DNA of 6,644 nucleotides from Chloroflexota bacterium (GTDB lineage Bacteria > Chloroflexota > Dehalococcoidia > Tepidiformales > Tepidiformaceae). Where the stretch lies: NCBI GenBank assembly GCA_025350285.1, contig JANXYE010000126.1:1-6644 (forward strand), given 5' to 3'. Positions 1 through 4,959 of the stretch are shown here, piece after piece; position 1 is the first letter of the stretch, and each line of letters opens with the position of its first letter. A program made the position numbers and the translations under genes. Below the pieces are notes generated by a model. That model was not told the origin of the DNA. It saw only the letters and a list, made by a program, of their open reading frames with translations, and searched no databases.

Positions 1-294
1 GACACTACAGGGAAGACCAACACGAACATGGGCTGGACGGCGCAGACATACTCCTTCGTCGCGACGACGACCAGCACGAGCCTCACCTTTGCGAGTACCA
101 CGGGTGGCGTATTTCCCGCCTTCGGCCCGGCTCTCGACAACGTGAGCGTTACAGATAACATCGTCACAAGCAAAGACCAGTGCAAGAACGGCGGCTGGGA
201 AAATCTCGCGGACAGCAGCGGCAACGCCTTCAAGAACCAGGGCGACTGCGTAAGCTTCGTCGCGACCAAGGGAAAGAATCTCGCAGCCGGATAA
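1..294 (+). CDS. C-terminal part of a DUF642/choice-of-anchor type extracellular protein (5' truncated)
   Basis: The frame is open from the first base and stops at TAA 292-294, so only the last 97 residues are visible. The visible part begins with a beta-rich, Thr/Ser-rich segment. It contains WTAQTYSFVATTTST, a run like LTFASTT, and GPALDNVSV, which is the typical ending of DUF642 or choice-of-anchor domains in secreted or surface proteins. A short tail follows with two cysteines (codons 181-183 and 247-249) in the pattern QCKNGGW...FKNQGDCVSF. I know this motif from the C-termini of many actinobacterial and chloroflexotal extracellular proteins; its function is unknown to me. A signal peptide would lie upstream of the window. 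A strong terminator follows about 65 bases after the stop. Family assignment rests on motif memory, and the role (surface binding or adhesion) is inference. Confidence 0.75.
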   Translation, partial: DTTGKTNTNMGWTAQTYSFVATTTSTSLTFASTTGGVFPAFGPALDNVSVTDNIVTSKDQCKNGGWENLADSSGNAFKNQGDCVSFVATKGKNLAAG

Positions 295-358
295 GCGCAA
301 ATAAGAACTCATTCCGACTGGCGCGGTGTGGCTTCAGGCGAAGCGCCGCGCTCCTGCG

Positions 359-393
359 AAAGGGCCGGGGGGCTTCTCTCCCCCCGGCCTTTT
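359..393 (+). terminator. Rho-independent terminator after the DUF642-type gene
   Basis: A 10-bp perfect GC stem pairs 363-372 with 380-389 around a 7-base loop (373-379). Flanking AAAG/TTTT bases extend it to 14 pairs with one G-U pair. The left arm is preceded by AAA and the right arm ends in TTTT (390-393). It lies 65 bases after the stop of the truncated gene. Because the stem is flanked by A on one side and T on the other, it could also stop transcription from the right, but no minus-strand gene is seen there. Confidence 0.85.
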
Positions 394-394
394 C

Positions 395-915
395 CAATGC
401 CCAGACATCCGTCGGCGACCGGTCTGCATCCACGGATAAAAGTTTCGCGCCTTCCGGGTCAAATTCGTGCGGTTTGCGGCGACACACCGCAGGTCGGTTA
501 GGACGCCCACGACGCGCTCGTTCCGGCCGACCTGAGGCATCGGTTGGGGCGCCGTCATCGTCAGCTTCGCGCGTTCCCGTTTTGTGAACGTCGATCGTCT
601 CGCGCGACGGGCTCGCAATGGGGCGTTCGAGCGTTCCTCGGCCTGACATTTCGAACTGCGCAAGGCTCATTGACCTGTGCCCGGAGCGCCGGCCCGGGGC
701 GTTCTCGCCGTCGGGACCTCACACTATTAGGGATTCGTGTCGTCGGTACGTCTTCGGTCGATTTTCGGGTACGGCCGCAGCCCGTTCGCGCATACCAGGT
801 GGGCCGTGCCGGCCTTCCGTTCGTTCGGCTTAGCGAAAATCCGCGAGGCGCCCGCCCGGCCACTCGGCTAGTACTAACTAGTGAAAATAAGCGGAAGTTG
901 TAAGATACTGCGGGC
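395..915. other. Gene-poor stretch with no recognisable coding sequence
   Basis: About 520 bases between the terminator and the IS630 remnant. Several frames stay open here on both strands (for example 544-903 plus and 334-663 minus). Their translations are rich in Arg, Ser and Pro, show no family motif I recognise, lack a convincing ribosome binding site, and look like GC-driven open frames. A small imperfect inverted repeat, CTAGT-acta-ACTAG, lies at 868-881 just before the IS630 remnant. It could mark the edge of that element. Otherwise I see nothing defined here. It may be decayed sequence. Confidence 0.5.
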
Positions 916-1065
916 ATGGCGCAGAAAGCAACGGTAGTCGAGGTATCGGGCGAAGAGCGGGCAGAACTGGAGCGTTGGCTGCGGTCAGCCAAGACCGAGC
1001 AACGGTTCGCCTTCCGGGCGAGAGTGGTGTTGGCGGCCGCCGCCGGGGAGGGCTGCTCCCGGCAG
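916..1065 (+). pseudogene. N-terminal fragment of an IS630-family transposase
   Basis: The first ~45-50 codons from ATG 916 read like the start of an IS630/Tc1-mariner type transposase: EERAELERWLRSAKTEQRF followed by FRARVVLAAAAGEG. This is the helical segment leading into the N-terminal helix-turn-helix that binds the element's ends. After about position 1065 the similarity stops. The expected recognition helix (usually 'NRxIAxxLGVS') and the entire DDE catalytic domain are missing, although the frame stays open to 1254. A full protein would be roughly 330-360 residues, so this is a remnant with no transposase activity. IS630 elements insert at TA; CTAG-rich sequence at 868-881 may be the left terminus. 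No ribosome binding site is visible before the ATG. The family call is by motif recognition only. Confidence 0.6.
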
Positions 1066-1238
1066 AATTCACTTCCGCCGGACGATGCACGATTGTTTCA
1101 TCGTGCGACCCTTCCGGGCGCCTCGCTAGCGGCACAAAATCGAATCTTCGGCGCAAGTCCGCGTCGAATAGCCCGCATCAACGGGCTTGCGGTGGCGGCG
1201 TTGGTGTCGTGGCATTGCGTGGGTGGTATAACAGCGCC

Positions 1239-1523
1239 ATGGCGTCGGAATTGAACGTGTTCCTGTTCACGGACTTGGTGGGGTCCACGGACCTGCTTTC
1301 GCGGCTGGGACAGGATGCAATGGAACGTCTGCGCAAGACCCACTTCGCGGTCGTGCGGGCGGCCCTTGCCAGCCACCACGGCGGTGAGGTGAAGACCCTC
1401 GGCGACGCCTTCATGGCGCACATACCCAGCTGTGACAAAATCACTCGGCACTTAAGCCGACATAGTCACTCGGCAGCGACAGAACCAGCACAGCGTCGTG
1501 CGCTTCGCTCGTCCGCGTGCTAG
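1239..1523 (+). pseudogene. Truncated class III adenylate/guanylate cyclase, N-terminal fragment
   Basis: From ATG 1239 the protein begins MASELNVFLFTDLVGST, the classic opening of a class III nucleotide cyclase catalytic domain; the Asp of FTDLVGST is the first metal ligand. About 45 residues later comes GGEVKTLGDAFM, holding the conserved Lys and the second metal-binding Asp. Similarity stops at about codon 64 (near 1430), where the sequence changes to a repeat resembling an insertion-sequence end. The frame then runs through unrelated residues to TAG 1521-1523. A complete cyclase domain needs about 160-190 residues, including the missing transition-state Asn/Arg, so the product cannot be an active cyclase. 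A TATAAC hexamer at 1227-1232 lies 6 bases before the ATG and no ribosome binding site is visible, so a leaderless transcript is possible. An intact relative would often carry AAA/TPR domains downstream; none remain here. Confidence 0.75.
1431..1475. mobile_element. Repeat-bearing end resembling an IS21-family terminus, interrupting the cyclase
   Basis: Two copies of a 17-base unit lie 25 bases apart: gacaaaatcactcggca at 1434-1450 and gacatagtcactcggca at 1459-1475 (15 of 17 identical). The block begins with TGT at 1431, exactly where cyclase similarity ends. Multiple short direct repeats of the TGACAnnnTCACTnGGC kind, starting with TGT, are how I remember many IS21-like (istA/istB) ends. 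No istA or istB coding sequence is present, so only a terminus would survive. The repeat is seen directly; the IS21 assignment is inference and a different IS family is possible. Confidence 0.45.
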
Positions 1524-1562
1524 ATTTCGCCCCGCTTAATCCACAGGACAAAAGGTGGGGCT

Positions 1563-2744
1563 GTGACTCAAGAACGTAAGGCCGCCATTGCTGGCATCCA
1601 CGAATTCCCGCTGCGTGTCGCCCCTGGCGTCTCCGCGATGCAGATCAAGGCGGCCTCGCTCAAGGCCGCGCTGAACGACGCCGGGCTCGACTGGAAAGAC
1701 ATCGACGGCCTTTATGACGCGGGCGACGGTGAAGGCGGCGGTGGCCTCGGGCTCGCCGCCTACCTGGGCCTCAGGCCGCGTGTTATCGATACGACCCAGG
1801 TCGGCGGCTCGTCCTACGAATTCCACGCCGCCCATGCGCTGCGGGATATCGCCGCGGGCCGCGTGAACGTCGCCATCACGACGTATGGCTCGACGGCCGC
1901 TTCGAACCGCATCCCGATCGGCACCGGCGGGCGCGGCGGCGGCCAATCCTGGTCCGCCAACATGGAGGGGCCCTACGGCTCCACGCTGATCAGCAATTAC
2001 GCGATGGTCAAGCAGCGCCACATGTTCGAATACGGCACCACCACGGAACAGCTCGCCGAGATCTCGGTGGCGACGCGCAAGCACGCCATGCGCAACCCGG
2101 AAGCCGTGAAGGCGATGACCGACCTCCAGTTCGTCAAGGTCGATGAGATTACGGTCGAAGATGTCCTCGAATCGCGCATCGTCGCCGACCCCCTGCACCT
2201 GCTGGAATGCTGCATGGTCTCCGATGGCGGTGGCGCCTGCGTCTTCGTCTCCCCCGAGGTGGCCCGCAACATCAAGAAGAAGCCCGTCTGGATCCTGGGG
2301 ACAGGCGAAGCGACCAAGTACCGCGAAAACGGCGGCGACATCACCACCAGCGCCGCCGCCCAGAGCGGCCCGCCCGCCTTCGCTCAGGCCGGCGTAAGCC
2401 CCGCTGAAATCGACATCGCGATGATCTACGATTCGTTCACGATCACGGTCGCGACCTGCCTGGAAGACCTCGGCTTCTGCAAGAAGGGCGAAATCGGGCA
2501 GTTCATCGGCGATGGCCACCTCGCCTTCGACAAGCCCGGCCTCACTCTCAACACCGACGGCGGCGGGCTCTCTTCGAACCACCCCGGCATGCGCGGCCTC
2601 TTCCTGTTACTGGAAGCGACGCGCCAGCTTCGCGGAGAATCCACATCTCAGGTGCCGGGGGCAAAACTCGCCGTCGCCCACGGGAACGGCGGCCTCCTCG
2701 GCGGCACCCACACGGGCGGCACCGTCATCCTCGCCGCCGATTAG
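1563..2744 (+). CDS. Thiolase-superfamily protein (SCP-x/Ltp2-like, non-canonical active site)
   Basis: This 393-residue protein starts at GTG 1563, with AAGGTGG (1552-1558) as ribosome binding site 4 bases upstream. The N-terminus MTQERKAAIAGI and the length match SCP-x/lipid-transfer-type thiolases, which carry two thiolase halves (about residues 5-235 and 240-393). Conserved features are QVGGSSYEF (80-87), DPLHLLECCMVSDGGGA (209-225), YDSFT (289-293), SNHPG (338-342) and AHGNGG (372-377). The nucleophilic Cys expected near residue 83 is Ser, and the C-terminal CxG cysteine position reads HGNGG, so ordinary thiolysis is unlikely. Ltp2-type steroid aldolases use tyrosines, one of them in a YDxFT motif, which is kept here. 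Such proteins work with a DUF35 partner, and one is encoded directly downstream. Acyl-CoA retro-aldol cleavage or another C-C reaction is inferred; the substrate is unknown. Confidence 0.88.
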   Translation: MTQERKAAIAGIHEFPLRVAPGVSAMQIKAASLKAALNDAGLDWKDIDGLYDAGDGEGGGGLGLAAYLGLRPRVIDTTQVGGSSYEFHAAHALRDIAAGRVNVAITTYGSTAASNRIPIGTGGRGGGQSWSANMEGPYGSTLISNYAMVKQRHMFEYGTTTEQLAEISVATRKHAMRNPEAVKAMTDLQFVKVDEITVEDVLESRIVADPLHLLECCMVSDGGGACVFVSPEVARNIKKKPVWILGTGEATKYRENGGDITTSAAAQSGPPAFAQAGVSPAEIDIAMIYDSFTITVATCLEDLGFCKKGEIGQFIGDGHLAFDKPGLTLNTDGGGLSSNHPGMRGLFLLLEATRQLRGESTSQVPGAKLAVAHGNGGLLGGTHTGGTVILAAD

Positions 2745-2753
2745 GCCGCACAT

Positions 2754-2785
2754 TCAGCACCGCGCGCGGCAGCAAGCGGCGGCTT
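2754..2785 (+). repeat. Intergenic repeat copy A, upstream of the DUF35 gene
   Basis: This 32-base segment matches 3249-3280 at 26 of 32 positions without gaps. The strongest blocks are tcagcaccgcg at the start and agcggcgg near the end. Both copies begin exactly 60 bases before an ATG (2814 and 3309). It contains the palindrome CCGCGCGCGG (2760-2769). It may be a shared leader, a small dispersed repeat, or the product of a local duplication. Confidence 0.55.
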
Positions 2786-2800
2786 ACCACTCATCACGCC

Positions 2801-2806
2801 AGGAGG
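2801..2806 (+). promoter_or_regulatory. Ribosome binding site of the DUF35 gene
   Basis: AGGAGG is a perfect Shine-Dalgarno core, 7 bases before ATG 2814. It sits in the string GGAGGCCCACC (2802-2812), which recurs exactly at the ilvC start (4949-4959). Confidence 0.85.
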
Positions 2807-2813
2807 CCCACCG

Positions 2814-3227
2814 ATGCCCAACCGCCCCCAACCCCACTTCCCGGAAGCCGATACCAAGCACTACTGGGACGGTGTCAAAGCCGGCGAGCTTCGTTACCAG
2901 ACCTGCGACGCCTGTTCGAAGGTGAACTTCACCCCGACGGCCCACTGCCAGTCCTGCGGCTCGAACGCCCTCAGCTGGCACGTTTCGAAGGGCGAAGGCA
3001 GCGTCTACACCTACTCCGTCGTCCGCCAGAACCGCATCCCCGGCTTCGTCGAACTCGGCGCCTACGCGGTCGCCTATGTGGACCTCGACGAGGGCTTCAG
3101 GATGCTGACGAACGTCGTTGGCACGGCGAACCCGACAACGGACATCTCGATCGGCCAGCGCGTGCGGGTCGAATACGAACAGCAGGACTCCGGGGAGTAC
3201 CCAATCCCCGTCTTCCGCCCGATCTAA
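2814..3227 (+). CDS. Zn-ribbon domain-containing OB-fold protein (DUF35 family)
   Basis: 137 residues, a normal length for the family, starting at ATG 2814 behind a perfect AGGAGG. Residues 8-27 form the usual N-terminal helix (FPEADTKHYWDGVKAGEL). A rubredoxin-like zinc ribbon follows with Cys 31, 34, 45 and 48 (CDAC...CQSC). The rest is a beta-rich OB fold, with GEGSVYTYSVV at about 61-70, FVELGAYAVAYVDL at about 78-91 and GQRVRVEYE at about 114-122. DUF35 proteins pair with thiolases: in steroid side-chain degradation (Ltp2-ChsH2 type) and in the archaeal thiolase/HMG-CoA synthase complex, the OB fold helps hold or channel the acyl-CoA. The gene lies 69 bases after the thiolase stop, on the same strand. 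They are most likely co-expressed and form a complex (inferred). Confidence 0.9.
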   Translation: MPNRPQPHFPEADTKHYWDGVKAGELRYQTCDACSKVNFTPTAHCQSCGSNALSWHVSKGEGSVYTYSVVRQNRIPGFVELGAYAVAYVDLDEGFRMLTNVVGTANPTTDISIGQRVRVEYEQQDSGEYPIPVFRPI

Positions 3228-3248
3228 CGCCAGCTGCCGGACACGCCA

Positions 3249-3280
3249 TCAGCACCGCGACCGACAGGGAGCGGCGGTTT
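3249..3280 (+). repeat. Intergenic repeat copy B, upstream of the HicB-like gene
   Basis: Second copy of the 32-base spacer sequence at 2754-2785 (26 of 32 identical, no gaps). Similarity continues weakly towards the start codon: 12 of the next 28 positions match, including cagg..gccc just before the ATG. It begins 22 bases after the DUF35 stop. Confidence 0.55.
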
Positions 3281-3304
3281 CTACAGGATCGGCTCAGGCA
3301 GCCC

Positions 3305-3308
3305 GGAG
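3305..3308 (+). promoter_or_regulatory. Ribosome binding site that favours the 3315 start of the HicB-like gene
   Basis: GGAG directly abuts ATG 3309, leaving no room for initiation there, but lies 6 bases before ATG 3315. This favours the second ATG, and the protein then begins MIRFQLVIWW, as HicB-like proteins usually do. Confidence 0.55.
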
Positions 3309-3314
3309 ATGTCG

Positions 3315-3677
3315 ATGATTCGGTTCCAGTTGGTCATCTGGTGGAGCGAGCCCGACGACGCCTTCGTCGTGGATGTGCCGAAGCTTCCCGGCTGCATGGC
3401 GGATGGCGACACGCATGAGGACGCAGTCGCCAACGCCCGAGTGGTCATGAGCGAGTGGATGGAGACCGCCAGGTCGTTGGGCCGCGCGATCCCGAAGCCG
3501 CGCGGGCAGGCTGATGTTCGCCTGACGTCAGGCTGCCGCCGCTCTTCCGCCCTGGCCGCTACGAACTCCGCCCTGTCCCGTCGTCGAACGCGTACAGCCA
3601 GCTGCCATCCGGCTGGCGCCGCACGATCTCGATCGAGCGGCCGCTCATTTCGGCCGGCTTGCCGTCCTCACCCGTGA
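3315..3677 (+). CDS. Solitary HicB-like antitoxin-family protein, C-terminus altered by a probable +1 frameshift
   Basis: Residues 1-64 form a clear HicB-like domain (partial RNase-H fold). It has IWWSEPDDAFVVDVP at 8-22, LPGCMADGDT at 24-33, a helix around 34-53, and GRAIPKPRG at 56-64. Family members normally end just after this with GRLMFA. Here GGG at 3504-3506 replaces the expected GG; with one G fewer the frame would read Gly-Arg-Leu-Met-Phe-Ala and stop at TGA 3523-3525. As deposited, the frame instead runs to 3677 through 56 Arg/Ser-rich residues that overlap the convergent gene, so that tail is not a real domain. HicB proteins neutralise the HicA mRNA interferase, but no HicA-like gene lies on either side. 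Solitary HicB-like proteins of this type are common, and their role is unclear. The intended gene is probably 3315-3525. Confidence 0.75.
   Translation: MIRFQLVIWWSEPDDAFVVDVPKLPGCMADGDTHEDAVANARVVMSEWMETARSLGRAIPKPRGQADVRLTSGCRRSSALAATNSALSRRRTRTASCHPAGAARSRSSGRSFRPACRPHP
3520..3533. repeat. 14-bp perfect palindrome at the expected HicB stop
   Basis: GCCTGACGTCAGGC is a perfect palindrome that contains the expected TGA stop (3523-3525). It lies between the HicB-like gene and the convergent NTF2-like gene (stop at 3559). It could be a protein binding site or a weak bidirectional stop. One such palindrome is roughly expected by chance in a window of this size. Confidence 0.4.
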
Positions 3678-3939
3678 ACGCGGCCGACCACGCGCCGTAC
3701 ATGACGGCCAGGTTCTCATCGACCTTGAACACCGTGTCCGAGCCAAGCTTGATCTTGGCGCCCATGGCAACGAACGGCGCCAGCGCGTCTTTCACGCCGG
3801 CTGGGCCGGTCACCGTCGTGCCTGGCTGCGGCACGTAGGTCGCGCCCTTTTCATACAGCGCCGCGACGCCGTCTATGTCGCCAGCGTTCATCGCGGCTTC
3901 CCAAAGCGTCTGGACTTGTTCGGGTGTCTTCGCGGGCAT
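3559..3939 (-). CDS. Single-domain NTF2-like (SnoaL/DUF4440-type) protein
   Basis: 126 residues on the minus strand. The start is ATG at 3937-3939, with GGAGA (3946-3950, minus-strand sense) 6 bases upstream. An in-frame open stretch continues far upstream on the minus strand, but it is the shadow of the plus-strand gene at 4081, so this internal ATG is the correct start. The sequence is one NTF2-like cone fold: an N-terminal helix (PEQVQTLWEAAMNAGDIDGV, 6-25), ALYEKGATYVPQPG (27-40), a helix at 46-58, then beta strands with FKVDENLAVMYGAWSAAF (71-88) and a last strand ending SWLYAFDD. The family covers small cyclases, isomerases, hydrolases and non-enzymatic binding proteins, so no reaction can be given. 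It diverges from a two-domain relative across 141 bases. Confidence 0.85.
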   Translation of the reverse strand: MPAKTPEQVQTLWEAAMNAGDIDGVAALYEKGATYVPQPGTTVTGPAGVKDALAPFVAMGAKIKLGSDTVFKVDENLAVMYGAWSAAFTGEDGKPAEMSGRSIEIVRRQPDGSWLYAFDDGTGRSS

Positions 3940-3965
3940 TGCATGTCTCCACGTGTGGTTCGCGG

Positions 3966-3993
3966 ATTGTAGCCGTCCCGTCCCGTCTCGCAA
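3966..3993 (-). promoter_or_regulatory. Probable promoter of the single-domain NTF2-like gene
   Basis: Read on the minus strand, TTGCGA (3993-3988) and TACAAT (3971-3966) are separated by 16 bases. This is a good housekeeping-sigma match. Transcription would start near 3959, giving a leader of about 20 bases that contains the GGAGA ribosome binding site. Confidence 0.55.
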
Positions 3994-4037
3994 GCCGCCC
4001 GTCCGCCGCCGCCGATAGCCCGTTTCGCCGCGCCGGG

Positions 4038-4043
4038 TACAAT
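4038..4043 (+). promoter_or_regulatory. Possible -10 element for the two-domain NTF2-like gene
   Basis: TACAAT lies 37 bases before ATG 4081, but no acceptable -35 hexamer sits 16-18 bases upstream (sequence near 4014-4021 is GATAGCCC). The support is the hexamer itself and the identical hexamer on the opposite strand at 3966-3971 serving the divergent gene. Confidence 0.35.
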
Positions 4044-4080
4044 CTCCGAGATCACTCGCCCTACAGGTGCTCGCGCCAGC

Positions 4081-4887
4081 ATGTCGAACATCGATGCGGT
4101 CAACGCGCTTCTCACAGCCATCAACTTCGATCGCTTCGCCGAAATCGAAGCGCGGCACGCCCCGGACGTCCTCTTTACGTCCTTCCGCGGCCCGATCCTC
4201 CGATCCAGCACTGAAGTCGGCGACTGGCAGCGCACCTTTCTGCGGGACTACGCGGACTGCAACTATTCGGACCTCGAATATGTCGAGCAGGACGATTCGG
4301 TCGTCGTCCGCGCCACGATCGACGCAAAAGGCTACGACTGGCGCCCATTCACCCAACGCGTCATCGAAGTTTTCCGTATGTCGGACGAGGAAATCGCCGA
4401 ACGCCGCCTCTACGGCATGCTCCGCAACACCGAATTGGACAAGCCGGCCAACGTCGCCATGGAGAACGCCCTCGGCTACCGCGGCGGCAGCGCATCGGCC
4501 ACGAAGATCACCGTGGAGACGGCGTTCAGGGCGCTGCTCACGGGCGACCTCGAAACCGCGAAGGCGCTCTTCCACGAAAAACCCGTGCTGATTGAGGGCG
4601 TTTACGGCCTGGCCGCCGGGTTCGACAACATCGCCGGGCTGATGGCCGCCATCCCGCGCCCGGCGTTTGGCGTGGCCCACGTCAGTGCCGTGTACGCCGC
4701 CGACCACACGGCACTGGTGGAAGTGAGCATCGACGCGAGCCGCCCGCGAGCCGCTAGCTGGGTGCGCCTCGTCGATGGCAAGATCATCATCATCGAAACC
4801 TACTGGATGCTGCGCGAAATCGGCGTCTCGCCCGACCAGAGCTATGGCGGCGAGCGCTTTATGAAGTCCCCCATCCAGCCGATCTAA
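4081..4887 (+). CDS. Tandem two-domain NTF2-like (SnoaL-type) protein
   Basis: 268 residues with two NTF2-like folds in tandem. Domain 1 spans about residues 4-118: a helix with INFDRFAEIEARHAPDV (14-30), then strands with VVVRATIDAKG (74-84) and RVIEVFRM (93-100). A linker with NVAMENALGYRGG follows. Domain 2 spans about 142-243: helix VETAFRALLTGDLETAKALF (145-164), strands ALVEVSIDASRP (211-222) and SWVRLVDGKIIIIETYWM (226-243). The last 25 residues form a short tail. I know no specific enzyme with this arrangement; ligand binding or a small-molecule reaction is likely from the fold alone. ATG 4081 is the best start, although the only ribosome binding site candidate, AGGTG (4065-4069), is weak and 11 bases away. 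It diverges from a single-domain relative, which may reflect an old duplication. Confidence 0.85.
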   Translation: MSNIDAVNALLTAINFDRFAEIEARHAPDVLFTSFRGPILRSSTEVGDWQRTFLRDYADCNYSDLEYVEQDDSVVVRATIDAKGYDWRPFTQRVIEVFRMSDEEIAERRLYGMLRNTELDKPANVAMENALGYRGGSASATKITVETAFRALLTGDLETAKALFHEKPVLIEGVYGLAAGFDNIAGLMAAIPRPAFGVAHVSAVYAADHTALVEVSIDASRPRAASWVRLVDGKIIIIETYWMLREIGVSPDQSYGGERFMKSPIQPI

Positions 4888-4948
4888 CCAAACCACACCG
4901 CCGGGTAGTTCCGGCGTCACACAACGAGCGGCACTACAAACACTCGCC

Positions 4949-4953
4949 GGAGG
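4949..4953 (+). promoter_or_regulatory. Ribosome binding site of ilvC
   Basis: GGAGG lies 6 bases before ATG 4960, inside GGAGGCCCACC (4949-4959). The same 11 bases precede the DUF35 gene. Confidence 0.85.
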
Positions 4954-4959
4954 CCCACC

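Noticed and set aside
544..903. 119-codon plus-strand open frame
   Set aside because: Arg/Ser/Pro-rich translation, no motif, no ribosome binding site, and similar open frames exist on the other strand.
1087..1106. Hairpin GCACGAT-tgtttc-ATCGTGC
   Set aside because: 7-bp stem without a T-run in a decayed region; no gene it could serve.
1536..2582. 348-codon open frame on the minus strand
   Set aside because: Lies wholly antisense to the thiolase, has no family motif, and is explained by GC-rich codon use.
4899..4916. Hairpin CGCCGG-gtagtt-CCGGCG between the two-domain NTF2-like gene and ilvC, considered as a terminator or attenuator
   Set aside because: Only 6 pairs, no T-run, and no leader peptide or T-box features.
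3942..4920. Minus-strand extension that would make the single-domain NTF2-like protein 453 residues long
   Set aside because: Antisense to the intact two-domain gene, has no recognisable domain, and the internal ATG at 3939 has a proper ribosome binding site and promoter.
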